Below are positions 18,047-26,581 of a stretch of 64,000 nt of DNA, in pieces. The position numbers and the translations under genes were made by a program. Under the pieces are notes generated by a model. The model had not been told where the DNA came from. It saw only the letters and a list, made by a program, of their open reading frames with translations, and searched no databases. Origin of the DNA: Pigmentiphaga kullae (GTDB lineage: Bacteria; Pseudomonadota; Gammaproteobacteria; Burkholderiales; Burkholderiaceae_B); the NCBI RefSeq assembly GCF_004216695.1, contig NZ_SGXC01000003.1:186001-250000 (forward strand), given 5' to 3'. How positions within the stretch are numbered: the first letter of the stretch is position 1; every line of letters starts with the position of its first letter.

Positions 18047-19053
18047 TCCACCTGGATCTTGGCGTCGGTCACGACACGCTTCCATACCGCCAGTTCTTTC
18101 TGGATCTGCGCCATCAACTGTTCGGGCTTGCCGATGGCGGGCTCCTCGCCGTTGGCCTTGAGTTGTTCCACGGTTTCCGGCAGCGCCAGCGCGACGTTCA
18201 TTTCCTTGTTCAGCCGCTGCTGGATGTCGGCGGGCAGGCCCTTGGGGGCGATCAGCCCATACCAGACGATCACTTCATAGCCCGGCACGCCGGCCTCGGC
18301 CACCGTGGGGATGGAAGGCTCGGCCTGGATGCGCTTGGGCAGCGTCTCGGCCACGACCTTCAGCCGGCCGCTCTTCATGTAGGGAAAGGCCGCGCCGGCG
18401 GTGCTGAAGAAGAGGTCGGTCTGGCCCGCCACGGTGTCGGTCAGGGCCGGGGCCGTGCCGCGGTAGGGCACGTGGGTCATCTCGATCCCGGCGGTACGCT
18501 GGAACAGTTCCGTGGCCAGGTGGGAGATGCCGCCCTGGCCGGACGAGGCGTAGGTCAGGCCGCCTTTCCTGGTCTTGGCGAGCTGGATCAGGTCGGCCAG
18601 ACTGTTGACCGGCAGGGTGGTCGGCACCGCGATCAGGAGCGGGCCGCGCGCGATCATGCCGATGGGTGTGATGTCCTTGATCGGGTCGAACTTGATCGGA
18701 TAGAGGCTGGGATTGACCGAGTAGCTGTTGGAGATCAGCGTGAGCGTGTAGCCGTCGGGATCGGCCTTCACGCCGGCTTCCACGCCCAGCTTGCCGCCGG
18801 CGCCGGCGCGGTTTTCGATCACCACCGGCTGGCCCAGCGCGTCGCCCAGGCGTCGGCCCAGGGTGCGGGCGATGGCGTCGTTGCCGCCGCCGGGAGCGAA
18901 GGGCACGATCAGCTTGATGGGCTTGGTCGGATAGTCGGCCGCCTGCGCGGCCTGCCACGAGGTGGCGGCCAGCGTGCCCAGCAGCGCGGACAGCAGGGTG
19001 CGGCGGAAGGCCTTGAACGCCGAGCCGGCGCGAGGCGTGAGAGGGTACGTCAT
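18043..19053 (-). CDS. Bug-family periplasmic solute-binding protein (TctC), sigma-54 controlled
   Basis: This 336-residue tripartite tricarboxylate transporter receptor-type protein has a signal peptide ending AAQAADYP. The family start KLIVPFAPGGGNDAIAR follows, then VIENRAGAGGKLG and the ligand-pocket segment THVPYRGTAPAL. Bug proteins bind carboxylates in the periplasm and hand them to TctA/TctB permeases or act as sensors. No permease gene is nearby. A -24/-12 promoter with perfect consensus lies 48-63 bp upstream, and the downstream PrpF gene overlaps by 4 bp. Control by the PrpR-like activator 1.5 kb upstream is likely. Confidence 0.95.
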   Translation of the reverse strand: MTYPLTPRAGSAFKAFRRTLLSALLGTLAATSWQAAQAADYPTKPIKLIVPFAPGGGNDAIARTLGRRLGDALGQPVVIENRAGAGGKLGVEAGVKADPDGYTLTLISNSYSVNPSLYPIKFDPIKDITPIGMIARGPLLIAVPTTLPVNSLADLIQLAKTRKGGLTYASSGQGGISHLATELFQRTAGIEMTHVPYRGTAPALTDTVAGQTDLFFSTAGAAFPYMKSGRLKVVAETLPKRIQAEPSIPTVAEAGVPGYEVIVWYGLIAPKGLPADIQQRLNKEMNVALALPETVEQLKANGEEPAIGKPEQLMAQIQKELAVWKRVVTDAKIQVE

Positions 19054-19100
19054 ACAGGGTCTCCGGGGACGGTTCTTGTGTCTGGATGGAAGAACTGCCG

Positions 19101-19116
19101 AGCAAGGCGCGTGCCA
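19101..19116 (-). promoter_or_regulatory. Sigma-54 (-24/-12) promoter of the Bug/PrpF operon
   Basis: On the minus strand the bases read TGGCACGCGCCTTGCT, which matches the RpoN consensus TGGCACG-N4-TTGCW at every defined position, with the required GG-N10-GC spacing. Transcription would start near 19090, about 37 bases before the Bug ATG. Confidence 0.85.
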
Positions 19117-19217
19117 TGGGTGGCAACTGAGAGGGTGTCCAGAGCTAAGTTTTTGATTCGTATGGAATTTCTGGGCGCGGCCAGGGGGCGTGGCAACGCG
19201 CCTCGGAAGATTCGTTG

Positions 19218-19231
19218 TTTCAATAATGTAA
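19218..19231. promoter_or_regulatory. Candidate upstream activator site for the Bug/PrpF operon
   Basis: TTTCAATAATGTAA shares its first eight bases (TTTCAATA) with the perfect palindrome TTTCAATATTGAAA at 20519. It lies about 115 bp upstream of the -24/-12 element, a normal distance for an enhancer bound by an NtrC-type activator. It also lies within the AT-rich gap just after the second PrpF gene. Confidence 0.5.
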
Positions 19232-19251
19232 CGCGTTTCGCCGAAGCGCCG

Positions 19252-20397
19252 TCACCGCCCGGTGGGCGCGTAGACCTCGCCCCGCATCAGCCGGCGCGCG
19301 GTGCGCGTGACGGTCGTGCTGTCGACGCGCGGCTGCTGTCCGCCGCTGACGGCGGCGCCCACGGGCAGAGAACCCGAGGCGTGGCCGATGACGATGTCGC
19401 CGCCGTCCGCGGGGGCGCGGCCCAGTTCGGCGCCCAGGGTGCCGGGCAGGCGCACGCAGGCGGCCAGGCACATCGCGCCCGTCAGCGGCGTTGCCCGGTG
19501 CGGCTGGCCGGCCGAGAACATGCGGGCGGTGATGTCCACGTCCCGGGCTCGAAGCGAAGCGCCCGAAGGCAGAACCACGTCGGCGGGCGGCGACAGCAGG
19601 CAGACCAGCGGCAGGTTGCGCAGGCGCGTGCGCGCCTCGTCCTCGGTGGCGAGCCCCATCAGGACGGCGGCGGCCACGCGCAGTTCCTCGCATTGCCGGA
19701 CCAGATCCGGCCGCGCATCGATCTGCGCCGCCGATTCGATGCCGGCCAGGCCGAAGTCGGCGGCGCGCGCGAAGACCGTCGGGTTCGAGACGTCGATGCA
19801 CGAGACCTCGATCGTCCCCACGCCGGGGATCGTCACGGTGTCGCGCGCGGCGCCGGTGGGGAACAGCTTGCCGGTCGTGGCGCCGCCCGGGTCCAGGAAG
19901 GACAGCCGGATGGGCGAGCCGGTGCCCGCCACGCCGGGCAGCACGAAATCGCCGGCGACCGCGGCGCGGCCGTCGCTGAGCGCGAAGTCGGCCACGATGA
20001 TCTTGCCGGTGTTGGTGTTGTGGATGCGGACCGAGGCGCGGTCGCCCGATGTCCGCACCAGCCCCTCGTCCACGGCGTAGGGGCCGATGGCCGACGAGAT
20101 GTTGCCGCAGTTGCCCCGGTACTGGACCAGCGGCGCGTCGATCGCGACCTGCCCGAAGGTGTAGTCCACGTCGGCGTCGCCGCGCGTGGGCGCGCCCACC
20201 ACGGCGATCTTCGACAGCGACGAGATGCCGCCGCCCAGGCCGTCCAGTTGCCGCTTGCCGGGATCCGGGCTGCCCAGCGTGGCCAGGAAGACCTGGTCGC
20301 GCGCATCGCGGTCGGCGGGCAGGTCGCGGTCGTGGAAGACCAGGGCGCGGCTGGTGCCGCCGCGCATATAGACGGCTGGATAGGCTGCTTGGGGCAT
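19252..20397 (-). CDS. PrpF-family isomerase (second copy), sigma-54 controlled
   Basis: This second PrpF-fold protein has 381 residues and starts MPQAAYPAVYMRGGTSRA. The NCGNISSAIGPY segment with the active-site Cys and IEVSCIDVSNP are conserved. It is clearly diverged from the copy at 16949, so the two probably act on different isomers or in sequence rather than being a recent duplication. It is divergent from the PrpR-like activator gene, and its own -24/-12 promoter lies 30-45 bp upstream. GGAG precedes the ATG. It probably isomerises an unsaturated di- or tricarboxylate. Confidence 0.93.
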   Translation of the reverse strand: MPQAAYPAVYMRGGTSRALVFHDRDLPADRDARDQVFLATLGSPDPGKRQLDGLGGGISSLSKIAVVGAPTRGDADVDYTFGQVAIDAPLVQYRGNCGNISSAIGPYAVDEGLVRTSGDRASVRIHNTNTGKIIVADFALSDGRAAVAGDFVLPGVAGTGSPIRLSFLDPGGATTGKLFPTGAARDTVTIPGVGTIEVSCIDVSNPTVFARAADFGLAGIESAAQIDARPDLVRQCEELRVAAAVLMGLATEDEARTRLRNLPLVCLLSPPADVVLPSGASLRARDVDITARMFSAGQPHRATPLTGAMCLAACVRLPGTLGAELGRAPADGGDIVIGHASGSLPVGAAVSGGQQPRVDSTTVTRTARRLMRGEVYAPTGR

Positions 20398-20426
20398 CGA
20401 AGTCTCCGAATGGGATGGCTGCCCGT

Positions 20427-20442
20427 TGCAAGGCCCATGCCA
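20427..20442 (-). promoter_or_regulatory. Sigma-54 (-24/-12) promoter of the second PrpF gene
   Basis: The minus strand reads TGGCATGGGCCTTGCA: one mismatch to TGGCACG-N4-TTGCW, with exact GG-N10-GC spacing. The predicted start near 20416 leaves a leader of about 19 bases containing the GGAG ribosome site. Confidence 0.8.
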
Positions 20443-20518
20443 GCGGGGTCGCGCGATGCCGGAGCCCGGCGCGGCGCGGCAACGGCGGTGGCGTGTTTCA
20501 CCGATTCTTGTGTTTGTG

Positions 20519-20532
20519 TTTCAATATTGAAA
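20519..20532. promoter_or_regulatory. Perfect palindrome TTTCAATATTGAAA, candidate PrpR-like activator site
   Basis: This 14-bp perfect palindrome lies about 90 bp upstream of the -24/-12 element of the PrpF gene and 10 bp before the activator's own ATG, touching its AAGGAG ribosome site. A further TGTTTCA half site lies at 20494-20500. Binding here could activate the PrpF gene and repress the activator's own gene. Confidence 0.6.
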
Positions 20533-20542
20533 AGGAGTGAAC

Positions 20543-22489
20543 ATGAGCATCGCCGCATCCGATGACCGCCGGCCCCTGATCTGGGCCATCAGCGCGCACC
20601 GGCTGACCGAGGTCTTTCGCACCGTCAGCCCCGAACTCGCGGACCGGGCCGCCATCGAGATCATCGACAAGGGTTTCGACGACGCGATCGCCGAGATCGC
20701 CCGACGCAGCGAAAAGCGGGCCTGCGACGTCATCGTCGCGGCGGGCGCCCACGGCGCCTACCTGCGCCAGAACGTCAGCATTCCCGTGGCCTTCGTCAAG
20801 GTGGGCGGCTTCGATCTGATGGCCGCGATCTGCAAGGCGCGGCAGTTCTCCGACCGCATCGCCATGGTCATGCACCGGCGCGTGCCGCCGGCGTTGAACC
20901 GTTTCGCGACGCTGTTCTCCTTGCCCATGCAGATCCGCGCCTACCAGACCGCCGAGGATGCCCGGCACTGCATCCAGGAACTGGCGGCGGCCGGCGTCGA
21001 GGTGGTGGTCGGCCCCGGCCTGATCGCCAACCTGGCCGATGAAGCCGGCTTGACGGGCATCCTGGTCTATTCGCTGGATTCCGTGCGCGCCGCCTTCGAC
21101 GACGCGATCGAGATCGCCGCCGCGCAGAAGGCCGAGAAGTCGCGCCGCACGCAGCTCGATTCGGTGCTCTATCACCTGAACGACGGCGTCATCGCCGTGG
21201 ACATGGCCGGCCGCATCGTCGCCGCCAATCCCTCGGTAGACAAGCTGACCGGCCGCCGCGTGCGCGAGGCCCTGGGCCAGCCGCTGCGCCAGGTGCTGCC
21301 GGACCTGGAGCCGGGGCAGGTCATGACCCGCGGGGCGAGCGAGATCGGCACCGTGCAGGAGATGGGCGGCAAGTCGGTCGTCGTCGATCGCGTGCCGCTG
21401 CTGGACGAGGGCATGCAGACCGGCGCCATCTTCACGCTGCACGGGTCCAGCGAACTGGAGCGTGCCGTCAGCAAGCTGCGGGCGCATACGCACCGGCGCT
21501 CGCGCGTGGCCCGCTACCGGCTGGACGATGTGGTGGCCGAGTCCGCCGCCATGCGCCAGGTGATCGCGCAGTGCCGGGTCTTCGCCGAGCACAGCGACGC
21601 GGCCGTGCTGATCCACGGCGAAAGCGGCACGGGCAAGGAACTGCTGGCCCAGGGCCTGCACAACGCCAGCCGGCGGCGCCGGCATCCCTTCATCGCCATC
21701 AACTGCGGCGCCTTCACCGAGACCCTGCTGGAAAGCGAGCTGTTCGGCTATGACGAGGGCGCCTTCACGGGCGCGCGCCGGCAGGGCAAGCCCGGCCTGT
21801 TCGAGTCCGCCAACGAGGGCACGCTGTTCCTGGACGAGATCGGCGAAATGCCGCTGCCGCTACAGACGCGGCTGTTGCGCGCCTTGCAGGAGAAGGAGAT
21901 CACGCGGGTGGGCAGCGTCGACACCATCCCGGTCGACGTGCGCATCGTGGCCGCCACCCATCGCGACCTGCTGGCCATGGTCAGGGCGGGCGTTTTCCGC
22001 GAGGATCTTTACTACCGCCTGAACATCCTGCAGGTGGTGGTGCCGCCGCTGCGCGACCGGCCCGAGGACATCGAGGCGCTGGCCCGGCTGCTGCTGCCGG
22101 CGGCGCTGGGGCGCGCGGGATTGCAGGAAGCCGTGGCGCCCATGCTGGAGGCGGCGTTGCCCGTGCTGAAGGAAGGCGCATGGCGGGGCAACGTCAGGGA
22201 ACTGGAGAACGTGTCGGAACGCCTGACCATGGCCTGCCTGACCGAGGGGCGGCCGCTGTCGCGCCGCGAGGTGCGGGCCATGCTGGCCGATGCGCCGGCC
22301 CGGCGACAGGCGCCCGCGGCGCGCAGCCTGTCGGCGGTGCGTGCCAGCCAGGAGGCCGCCCACGCCCGCGCCGTGCTGGCCGAATGCGCGGGCAATCACC
22401 AGGAGGCCGCGCGGCGGCTGGGCGTCAGCCGCACCACGCTGTGGCGCAAGATCAAGGCGGCGCAAGCCCGGGAGCAGGCTAGCGGTTGA
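20543..22489 (+). CDS. PrpR-like sigma-54-dependent transcriptional activator
   Basis: This 648-residue NtrC-family activator has a PrpR_N sensor domain (about residues 10-190), a PAS domain (about 205-305) and an AAA+ domain. The AAA+ domain carries Walker A GESGTGKE (359-366), the sigma-54 contact loop GAFTGA (406-411) and Walker B LFLDE (428-432). A Fis-type helix-turn-helix closes the protein (EAARRLGVSRTTLWRK). The start at 20543 is set by AAGGAG at 20532-20537. In propionate metabolism PrpR senses 2-methylcitrate; here its neighbours are PrpF-like isomerases and a Bug protein, so a related tricarboxylate is a likely inducer. It should drive both -24/-12 promoters at 19101 and 20427. Confidence 0.95.
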   Translation: MSIAASDDRRPLIWAISAHRLTEVFRTVSPELADRAAIEIIDKGFDDAIAEIARRSEKRACDVIVAAGAHGAYLRQNVSIPVAFVKVGGFDLMAAICKARQFSDRIAMVMHRRVPPALNRFATLFSLPMQIRAYQTAEDARHCIQELAAAGVEVVVGPGLIANLADEAGLTGILVYSLDSVRAAFDDAIEIAAAQKAEKSRRTQLDSVLYHLNDGVIAVDMAGRIVAANPSVDKLTGRRVREALGQPLRQVLPDLEPGQVMTRGASEIGTVQEMGGKSVVVDRVPLLDEGMQTGAIFTLHGSSELERAVSKLRAHTHRRSRVARYRLDDVVAESAAMRQVIAQCRVFAEHSDAAVLIHGESGTGKELLAQGLHNASRRRRHPFIAINCGAFTETLLESELFGYDEGAFTGARRQGKPGLFESANEGTLFLDEIGEMPLPLQTRLLRALQEKEITRVGSVDTIPVDVRIVAATHRDLLAMVRAGVFREDLYYRLNILQVVVPPLRDRPEDIEALARLLLPAALGRAGLQEAVAPMLEAALPVLKEGAWRGNVRELENVSERLTMACLTEGRPLSRREVRAMLADAPARRQAPAARSLSAVRASQEAAHARAVLAECAGNHQEAARRLGVSRTTLWRKIKAAQAREQASG

Positions 22490-22634
22490 CGACCACGCCG
22501 GCGTCTATCGTGCCGTAGACGCTGATGCCGTTGCCGCTTTGCGCGGAGCCGGAGGGGGACCGGGGTGCGGGCGTGCAGGCCACGCAGAAGGCCGCCAGCA
22601 GCGGCCCGGTCGTCTTGAGCAGGAATCGAAGCAT
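22479..22634 (-). CDS. Small lipoprotein-like protein with porin beta-strand motif (51 residues)
   Basis: This 51-residue ORF starts MLRFLLKTTGPLLAAFC, a signal-like hydrophobic segment. A CVAC motif follows that could be an atypical lipobox (Cys20), then a Ser/Gly-rich linker and GISVYGTIDAGVVV. That end resembles the first beta strand of betaproteobacterial trimeric porins (typically VTLYGxxDAG). GGAA precedes the ATG. Its 3' end overlaps the convergent activator gene by 11 bp, and it lies 17 bp after the GGDEF-EAL gene on the same strand. It could be a true small outer-membrane lipoprotein or a porin remnant; the intact start, ribosome site and signal favour a gene. Confidence 0.5.
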   Translation of the reverse strand: MLRFLLKTTGPLLAAFCVACTPAPRSPSGSAQSGNGISVYGTIDAGVVVNR

Positions 22635-22651
22635 AGGGTTTCCAGTCCGCG

Positions 22652-25597
22652 TCAATGCAGGCCCCAGGCGGACATGCCGTCCGAGGCTCCTGGCTGGGAG
22701 CCGCCGGCGACGAAGGCCCGGACCTGTTCGTCGGTGATGAAGCTCGCGGCAGAACTGGCGCGCAGGATTTCGTCGGGCGCCATGGGCTTGGCGATGGCCC
22801 AGCCCTGTACATAGTCTACGCCCAGCTCCGCCAGCGCTTCCACCGTGGGATAGTCTTCCACCCATTCGGCGATGCTGCGCATGCCGAGGTTGCGCGCCAG
22901 CTCGACGATGGCCTCGACGATGGCGTAGTTGGCCGGATGCTCGTGCATGCGCTTGATGAACCCGCCATCGATCTTGAGCGCGTCGGCGGCGAATTCCTTC
23001 AGGTACGAGAACGATGTGTAGCCCGCGCCGAAGTCGTCGAGCGCGATCTTGGCGCCGCAGGACTTGAGCCGATCGATGAAGCGGCGGGAGTTGGCGATGT
23101 CGTGCAGGGCCACGCTTTCGGTGATCTCCATGCACAGGTATTTCACCACCGGACCGAAGCGCGACAGGATGCGGAAGGTGTCCTCGATGAAGGCCTCGTC
23201 GTTCAGCGACGCGCCGCTGAGGTTGACGCAGACGAAGCGGGTGTTGGGCAGGCGCGGCAGGTTCTCGGTCAGCCATACCAGCGTCGAGGTCAGCACCCAT
23301 TTGTCCAGTTCGCCGATGGTGCCATTGGCCTCGGCCGCCGCGATGATCTTGCCGGCGGGCACCATCGCGCCGGACGAGTCCTGCATGCGGATCAGCACTT
23401 CGAAGTCCAGCGAGGCCTCGGGCGCGCGCAGCGACATGATGGGCTGCATGACCAGCGACAGGCCGGTGGGCGTGAAGGTGCTGCCCAGTTCTTCGATCAG
23501 CCGCAGTTCCTCGGCGCGCTCCTGGAAGGCCGGCGCGTTTTCCTTGTAGATGACCAGGTGGCCGTGCTTGCCCTTCTTGGCCTCGCGACAGGCGCGGTCG
23601 GCCGCCGAGACGGCATCCTGGACGCGCATCTCGGGCGTGATCTCGATCAGGCCGATGGAGACCTTGACCTGGAACGAACGCCGGCGCAGCTGGAAGGGCA
23701 TGTCGCAGATGTCGCTGATGATGCGGCGGCACAGGTCCGTGGCCGGCAGCATGGCGGTGTCGCGCAGCACCAGGATGAACTCGTCGCCGCCGATGCGGCC
23801 GACGTGGTGGTCTTCCCCCAGCGACCACTTGACCCGCTGGCATACTTGCTTGAGTACCTCGTCGCCGGTCTGGTGGCCATACAGGTCGTTGATCAGCTTG
23901 AAGCGGTCGAGGTCCAGGTAGGCCAGGGCGATCGGGTGGGCCGGGTCGAATTGTTTCAACGACGCCTCGAGGATGTGCTCGATGCCACGGCGGTTGAGCG
24001 CGCCGGTCAGGGTGTCGTTGTTGGCGAGAAAGCGCAGCCGCTCGGTGGCCTTGCGCCGCTCGGTAATGTCCTGCAGCGAGCCTTCGATGCGGGTATGGGC
24101 CAGCGTGGCCTTGGCCAGGTACCAGCGCGGTTCCATGCCGCCTATGGGCTGGGCCTGGATTTCCGCTTCGCCGCCGCGGTCGGCGATGTCCTTGAGCCGT
24201 GCCAGCGCGCCGGGTTCGAAGTAATTCTGCCAGCGCAGTTCGTGCAGCGGTCGGCCCTCCAGGCCCAGCTTTTCCTGCATGGCGGTGTTGGCGCGCACGA
24301 ACCGGCCGTCGGGTTCCAGCGTGAACAGGCCCACGGGCGTCACTTCGTAGGCGCGTTGCAGTTCGGCCTCGGCATGTTCGCGTTCGACCCGTTCCACGCG
24401 TATCTGCTCGGCGAACGCGAAGGCGGCCACGAGGCTGGACGCCAGCGCGGCGGTGACGCTGTTGAGCGCGCCGACCAGGGCCTTGAAGTCGAAGGCCGCG
24501 GCGATGACCTCGGAGAAGGTGGAGAACAACACGATACCCAGTGCCGCCGCGTACCAGAGCGCGATGCGCGAGCGCGTGACGATGACGATGCGGGCCAGGA
24601 AGAAGATGACGACGAAGATGCCGAACGAGGCCACCACCCACATGGCGGGCAGGAAGGCGGCGAAACTCAGGAAGACGGCCAGGACCAGCAGTACCAGGCC
24701 GGCGCGCGAGCCGGCGCGCAGCAGCCAGCCGTAGCCTACCCGGCTGAGCTCGGTGCGCATGAACTGGGCGAACAGCGTGTAGGTGACGATGTAGTAGGCG
24801 GCGATGGTCAGCTTGCGGGTCATCGCCATCCAATCGACGGGAATGGTGCGTTCCAGCCACTGGGTATCGAATCCCATCGTGATGCCGCCCAGGCGCAGGT
24901 TGCCGACCAGCCAGATCGCGAACAGCAGGTAGCGGGCGTCGCGGTTGATCAGCGCCGTCATCAGCGTGAGCACCGCCAGGGTCAGCAGTCCGCCCTCGAG
25001 CACGCCCGTGGCGTGGTGGTAGGCGAGGTGGGAGAGGGCCAGCTCGGATTTGGGCCAGGCCTCGACGGTGATGCGTGCGGGGCCCGAGAAGTGGGCGCGG
25101 CACAGCAGGTCGAGGGGCCGCGCGTGCACGCCCAGGTCCAGCGCGAAACCCGACTTCACCGACTGCAGGATGCCCGACGTGCCGCCGCGCGTGGCCGCGC
25201 CCAGGGGCGCCAGGCCGGCAGCGTTCCAGCACGAGACTTCCTGCGCGTGGCGGGACGGCAGTTCCACGCTTTGCGGCGTGTTCGACGGCGGGACGGTAAA
25301 GCGGAACCAGAACGGCGTCTCGGCCAGGCGGGTGTCGTGGAAGCGGACGGCGGGCGCGGATGCGAGGGTGGCCAGCGCTTCGGAAGGGGTCTGGCCGGTC
25401 TTGTCGGCGACCACGGCGAAGGGCAGGACGCGGTTGTCGTTGGTGTCGTAGATGCTGTGTTCCAGCGTAAGCGCCACCAGCGAGAAGACGAAGATCGCCG
25501 CCGGTACGAGGTAGTACGAGAAGTTGCTTAAGAACCAGTCGATCTTGGCCGTAACCCAGGCTATGCGGGTAGAGGGTTCCGCCGAAGGGGGCTGCAT
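22652..25597 (-). CDS. Membrane-bound PAS-GGDEF-EAL protein (c-di-GMP turnover)
   Basis: This 981-residue protein has one N-terminal membrane helix (about 27-47), a periplasmic domain to about 200 and then about seven membrane helices (200-400), like 7TMR-DISM receptors. A PAS domain (about 425-545), a GGDEF domain and an EAL domain follow. The GGDEF active site RIGGDEF is intact. The EAL signature reads FEVLIR, an accepted variant, with ITESVA, DDFGAGYTSF and KIDGGFI in place, so both cyclase and phosphodiesterase chemistry are possible. The upstream acyltransferase and downstream small lipoprotein genes lie on the same strand. The ribosome site before 25597 is weak (AAGG). Confidence 0.94.
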   Translation of the reverse strand: MQPPSAEPSTRIAWVTAKIDWFLSNFSYYLVPAAIFVFSLVALTLEHSIYDTNDNRVLPFAVVADKTGQTPSEALATLASAPAVRFHDTRLAETPFWFRFTVPPSNTPQSVELPSRHAQEVSCWNAAGLAPLGAATRGGTSGILQSVKSGFALDLGVHARPLDLLCRAHFSGPARITVEAWPKSELALSHLAYHHATGVLEGGLLTLAVLTLMTALINRDARYLLFAIWLVGNLRLGGITMGFDTQWLERTIPVDWMAMTRKLTIAAYYIVTYTLFAQFMRTELSRVGYGWLLRAGSRAGLVLLVLAVFLSFAAFLPAMWVVASFGIFVVIFFLARIVIVTRSRIALWYAAALGIVLFSTFSEVIAAAFDFKALVGALNSVTAALASSLVAAFAFAEQIRVERVEREHAEAELQRAYEVTPVGLFTLEPDGRFVRANTAMQEKLGLEGRPLHELRWQNYFEPGALARLKDIADRGGEAEIQAQPIGGMEPRWYLAKATLAHTRIEGSLQDITERRKATERLRFLANNDTLTGALNRRGIEHILEASLKQFDPAHPIALAYLDLDRFKLINDLYGHQTGDEVLKQVCQRVKWSLGEDHHVGRIGGDEFILVLRDTAMLPATDLCRRIISDICDMPFQLRRRSFQVKVSIGLIEITPEMRVQDAVSAADRACREAKKGKHGHLVIYKENAPAFQERAEELRLIEELGSTFTPTGLSLVMQPIMSLRAPEASLDFEVLIRMQDSSGAMVPAGKIIAAAEANGTIGELDKWVLTSTLVWLTENLPRLPNTRFVCVNLSGASLNDEAFIEDTFRILSRFGPVVKYLCMEITESVALHDIANSRRFIDRLKSCGAKIALDDFGAGYTSFSYLKEFAADALKIDGGFIKRMHEHPANYAIVEAIVELARNLGMRSIAEWVEDYPTVEALAELGVDYVQGWAIAKPMAPDEILRASSAASFITDEQVRAFVAGGSQPGASDGMSAWGLH

Positions 25598-25675
25598 GTT
25601 CGCCTTGAGAAGGAGGGGGGGCTTGTCGTTTCGCGGGCGGCCCGCCCCCCCGGATGGGCCGCTGATCGTGCCGGA

Positions 25676-26428
25676 TCAGGCCTGCGGTTGAAGGAGGTCT
25701 TCCCGTTCCCGCGAAGCGCTGCGCAGCGCGTCAATGTTAATCAAATTCCCATCGATGCGAATGTCCGGATGATGGGTCTTGAACACAAACTGATACAAAG
25801 GGTGGCCAGCCTCGCGCCAACGCTTTTCGGCCGTCGCGATTTCGAAAGCCAGTACGCGGTGAGGGATGTTGCCCGCGTGGCGCATCGGCATGAAGCCTTG
25901 GCCGGGGAACACTTCGCGGAACATCAGCGCCTCGTACTGGCGATCGAGCGGGGACCGTCCGGCGATGACCATCCAGTCTATGCCCGCTTGCACGCAAAAA
26001 AGGAAATAGGCCTTGAAAAGAGCTGTTTTCGCGACACGGCCCATGCGCTCGCTGGAGACGCCCAGACGGGTGGCTTCGGCCAGGGCATAGCCCGAGAGCC
26101 AATCGGGCAGCGTGACCGACTGTTCCAGCCACAAGGGGCCGCACATGTTGGTCTGGACGCGCATGGTGCCCAGCGGCGCGCCGTCGAACTTGGATTCGGC
26201 CAGCAGCACGACCGAGCCTGGGTCGGTGTCGTGCAGTTCCGGTTCGCCCAGGTTGCGGGCGATTTCCGGCACGTGGCGGCCGTAGGCCGACTGACGCATG
26301 GCGATGGCTTTTTCCATGGCTTCGCCGTCCCGGGCGATGCGGATGGTGAAGGGCAGGTTCTCGGGGGTCTGCTCGGAAAGCGGCAAAAGCAGGCCGGACC
26401 GGGTGGGCAGAGCATTGTCGTAAGACAT
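25676..26428 (-). CDS. FeeM/LuxI-like N-acyltransferase (GNAT fold)
   Basis: This 250-residue protein has the outline of the N-acyl-amino-acid synthase FeeM/autoinducer-synthase group. The N-terminal half holds IAMRQSAYGRHVPE, then LAESKFDGAPLGTMRVQ, and EATRLGVSSERMG, which corresponds to the ExSR segment of LuxI-type enzymes. The C-terminal half has WMVIAGRSPLDRQYEALMFR. Such enzymes transfer an acyl group from acyl-ACP to an amino acid or similar amine. The start at 26428 is set by AAGGAAG upstream; an in-frame start at 26572 lacks support. It lies before the GGDEF-EAL gene, suggesting a shared signalling or envelope role. The assignment to this group rests on motif pattern only. Confidence 0.65.
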   Translation of the reverse strand: MSYDNALPTRSGLLLPLSEQTPENLPFTIRIARDGEAMEKAIAMRQSAYGRHVPEIARNLGEPELHDTDPGSVVLLAESKFDGAPLGTMRVQTNMCGPLWLEQSVTLPDWLSGYALAEATRLGVSSERMGRVAKTALFKAYFLFCVQAGIDWMVIAGRSPLDRQYEALMFREVFPGQGFMPMRHAGNIPHRVLAFEIATAEKRWREAGHPLYQFVFKTHHPDIRIDGNLINIDALRSASREREDLLQPQA

Positions 26429-26557
26429 TTGGACTTCCTTGTAAGAGTGAGACGGTATGGCCGTTGCGGATATCGCAGCGGTAACACCAGATTCGCACGT
26501 CTCGGCGGGAAGTTGCTTACAACTGTCGGGAAAAAGGGGGTTATGGCCCGATTTTTG

Positions 26558-26572
26558 TTGTGCACCGCACAA
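26558..26572. promoter_or_regulatory. Palindrome TTGTGCACCGCACAA
   Basis: This short inverted repeat has 6-bp perfect arms around ACC. It sits between the TauE-type gene and the acyltransferase, 130 bp upstream of the acyltransferase ATG and 10 bp past the TauE stop. It could be an operator or a weak hairpin; no T-run follows. Confidence 0.3.
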
Positions 26573-26581
26573 TAACTGGTT

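Noticed and set aside
20416-20431. Plus-strand sigma-54 promoter for the PrpR-like activator gene (GG...GC near 20416-20429)
   Set aside because: The GG to GC spacing is nine bases instead of ten, and the match is only the complement side of the good minus-strand promoter.
25637-25662. Hairpin GCGGCCC...GGGCCGC between the acyltransferase and GGDEF-EAL genes
   Set aside because: No T-run follows and the genes look co-transcribed; chance GC palindromes are common at this base composition.
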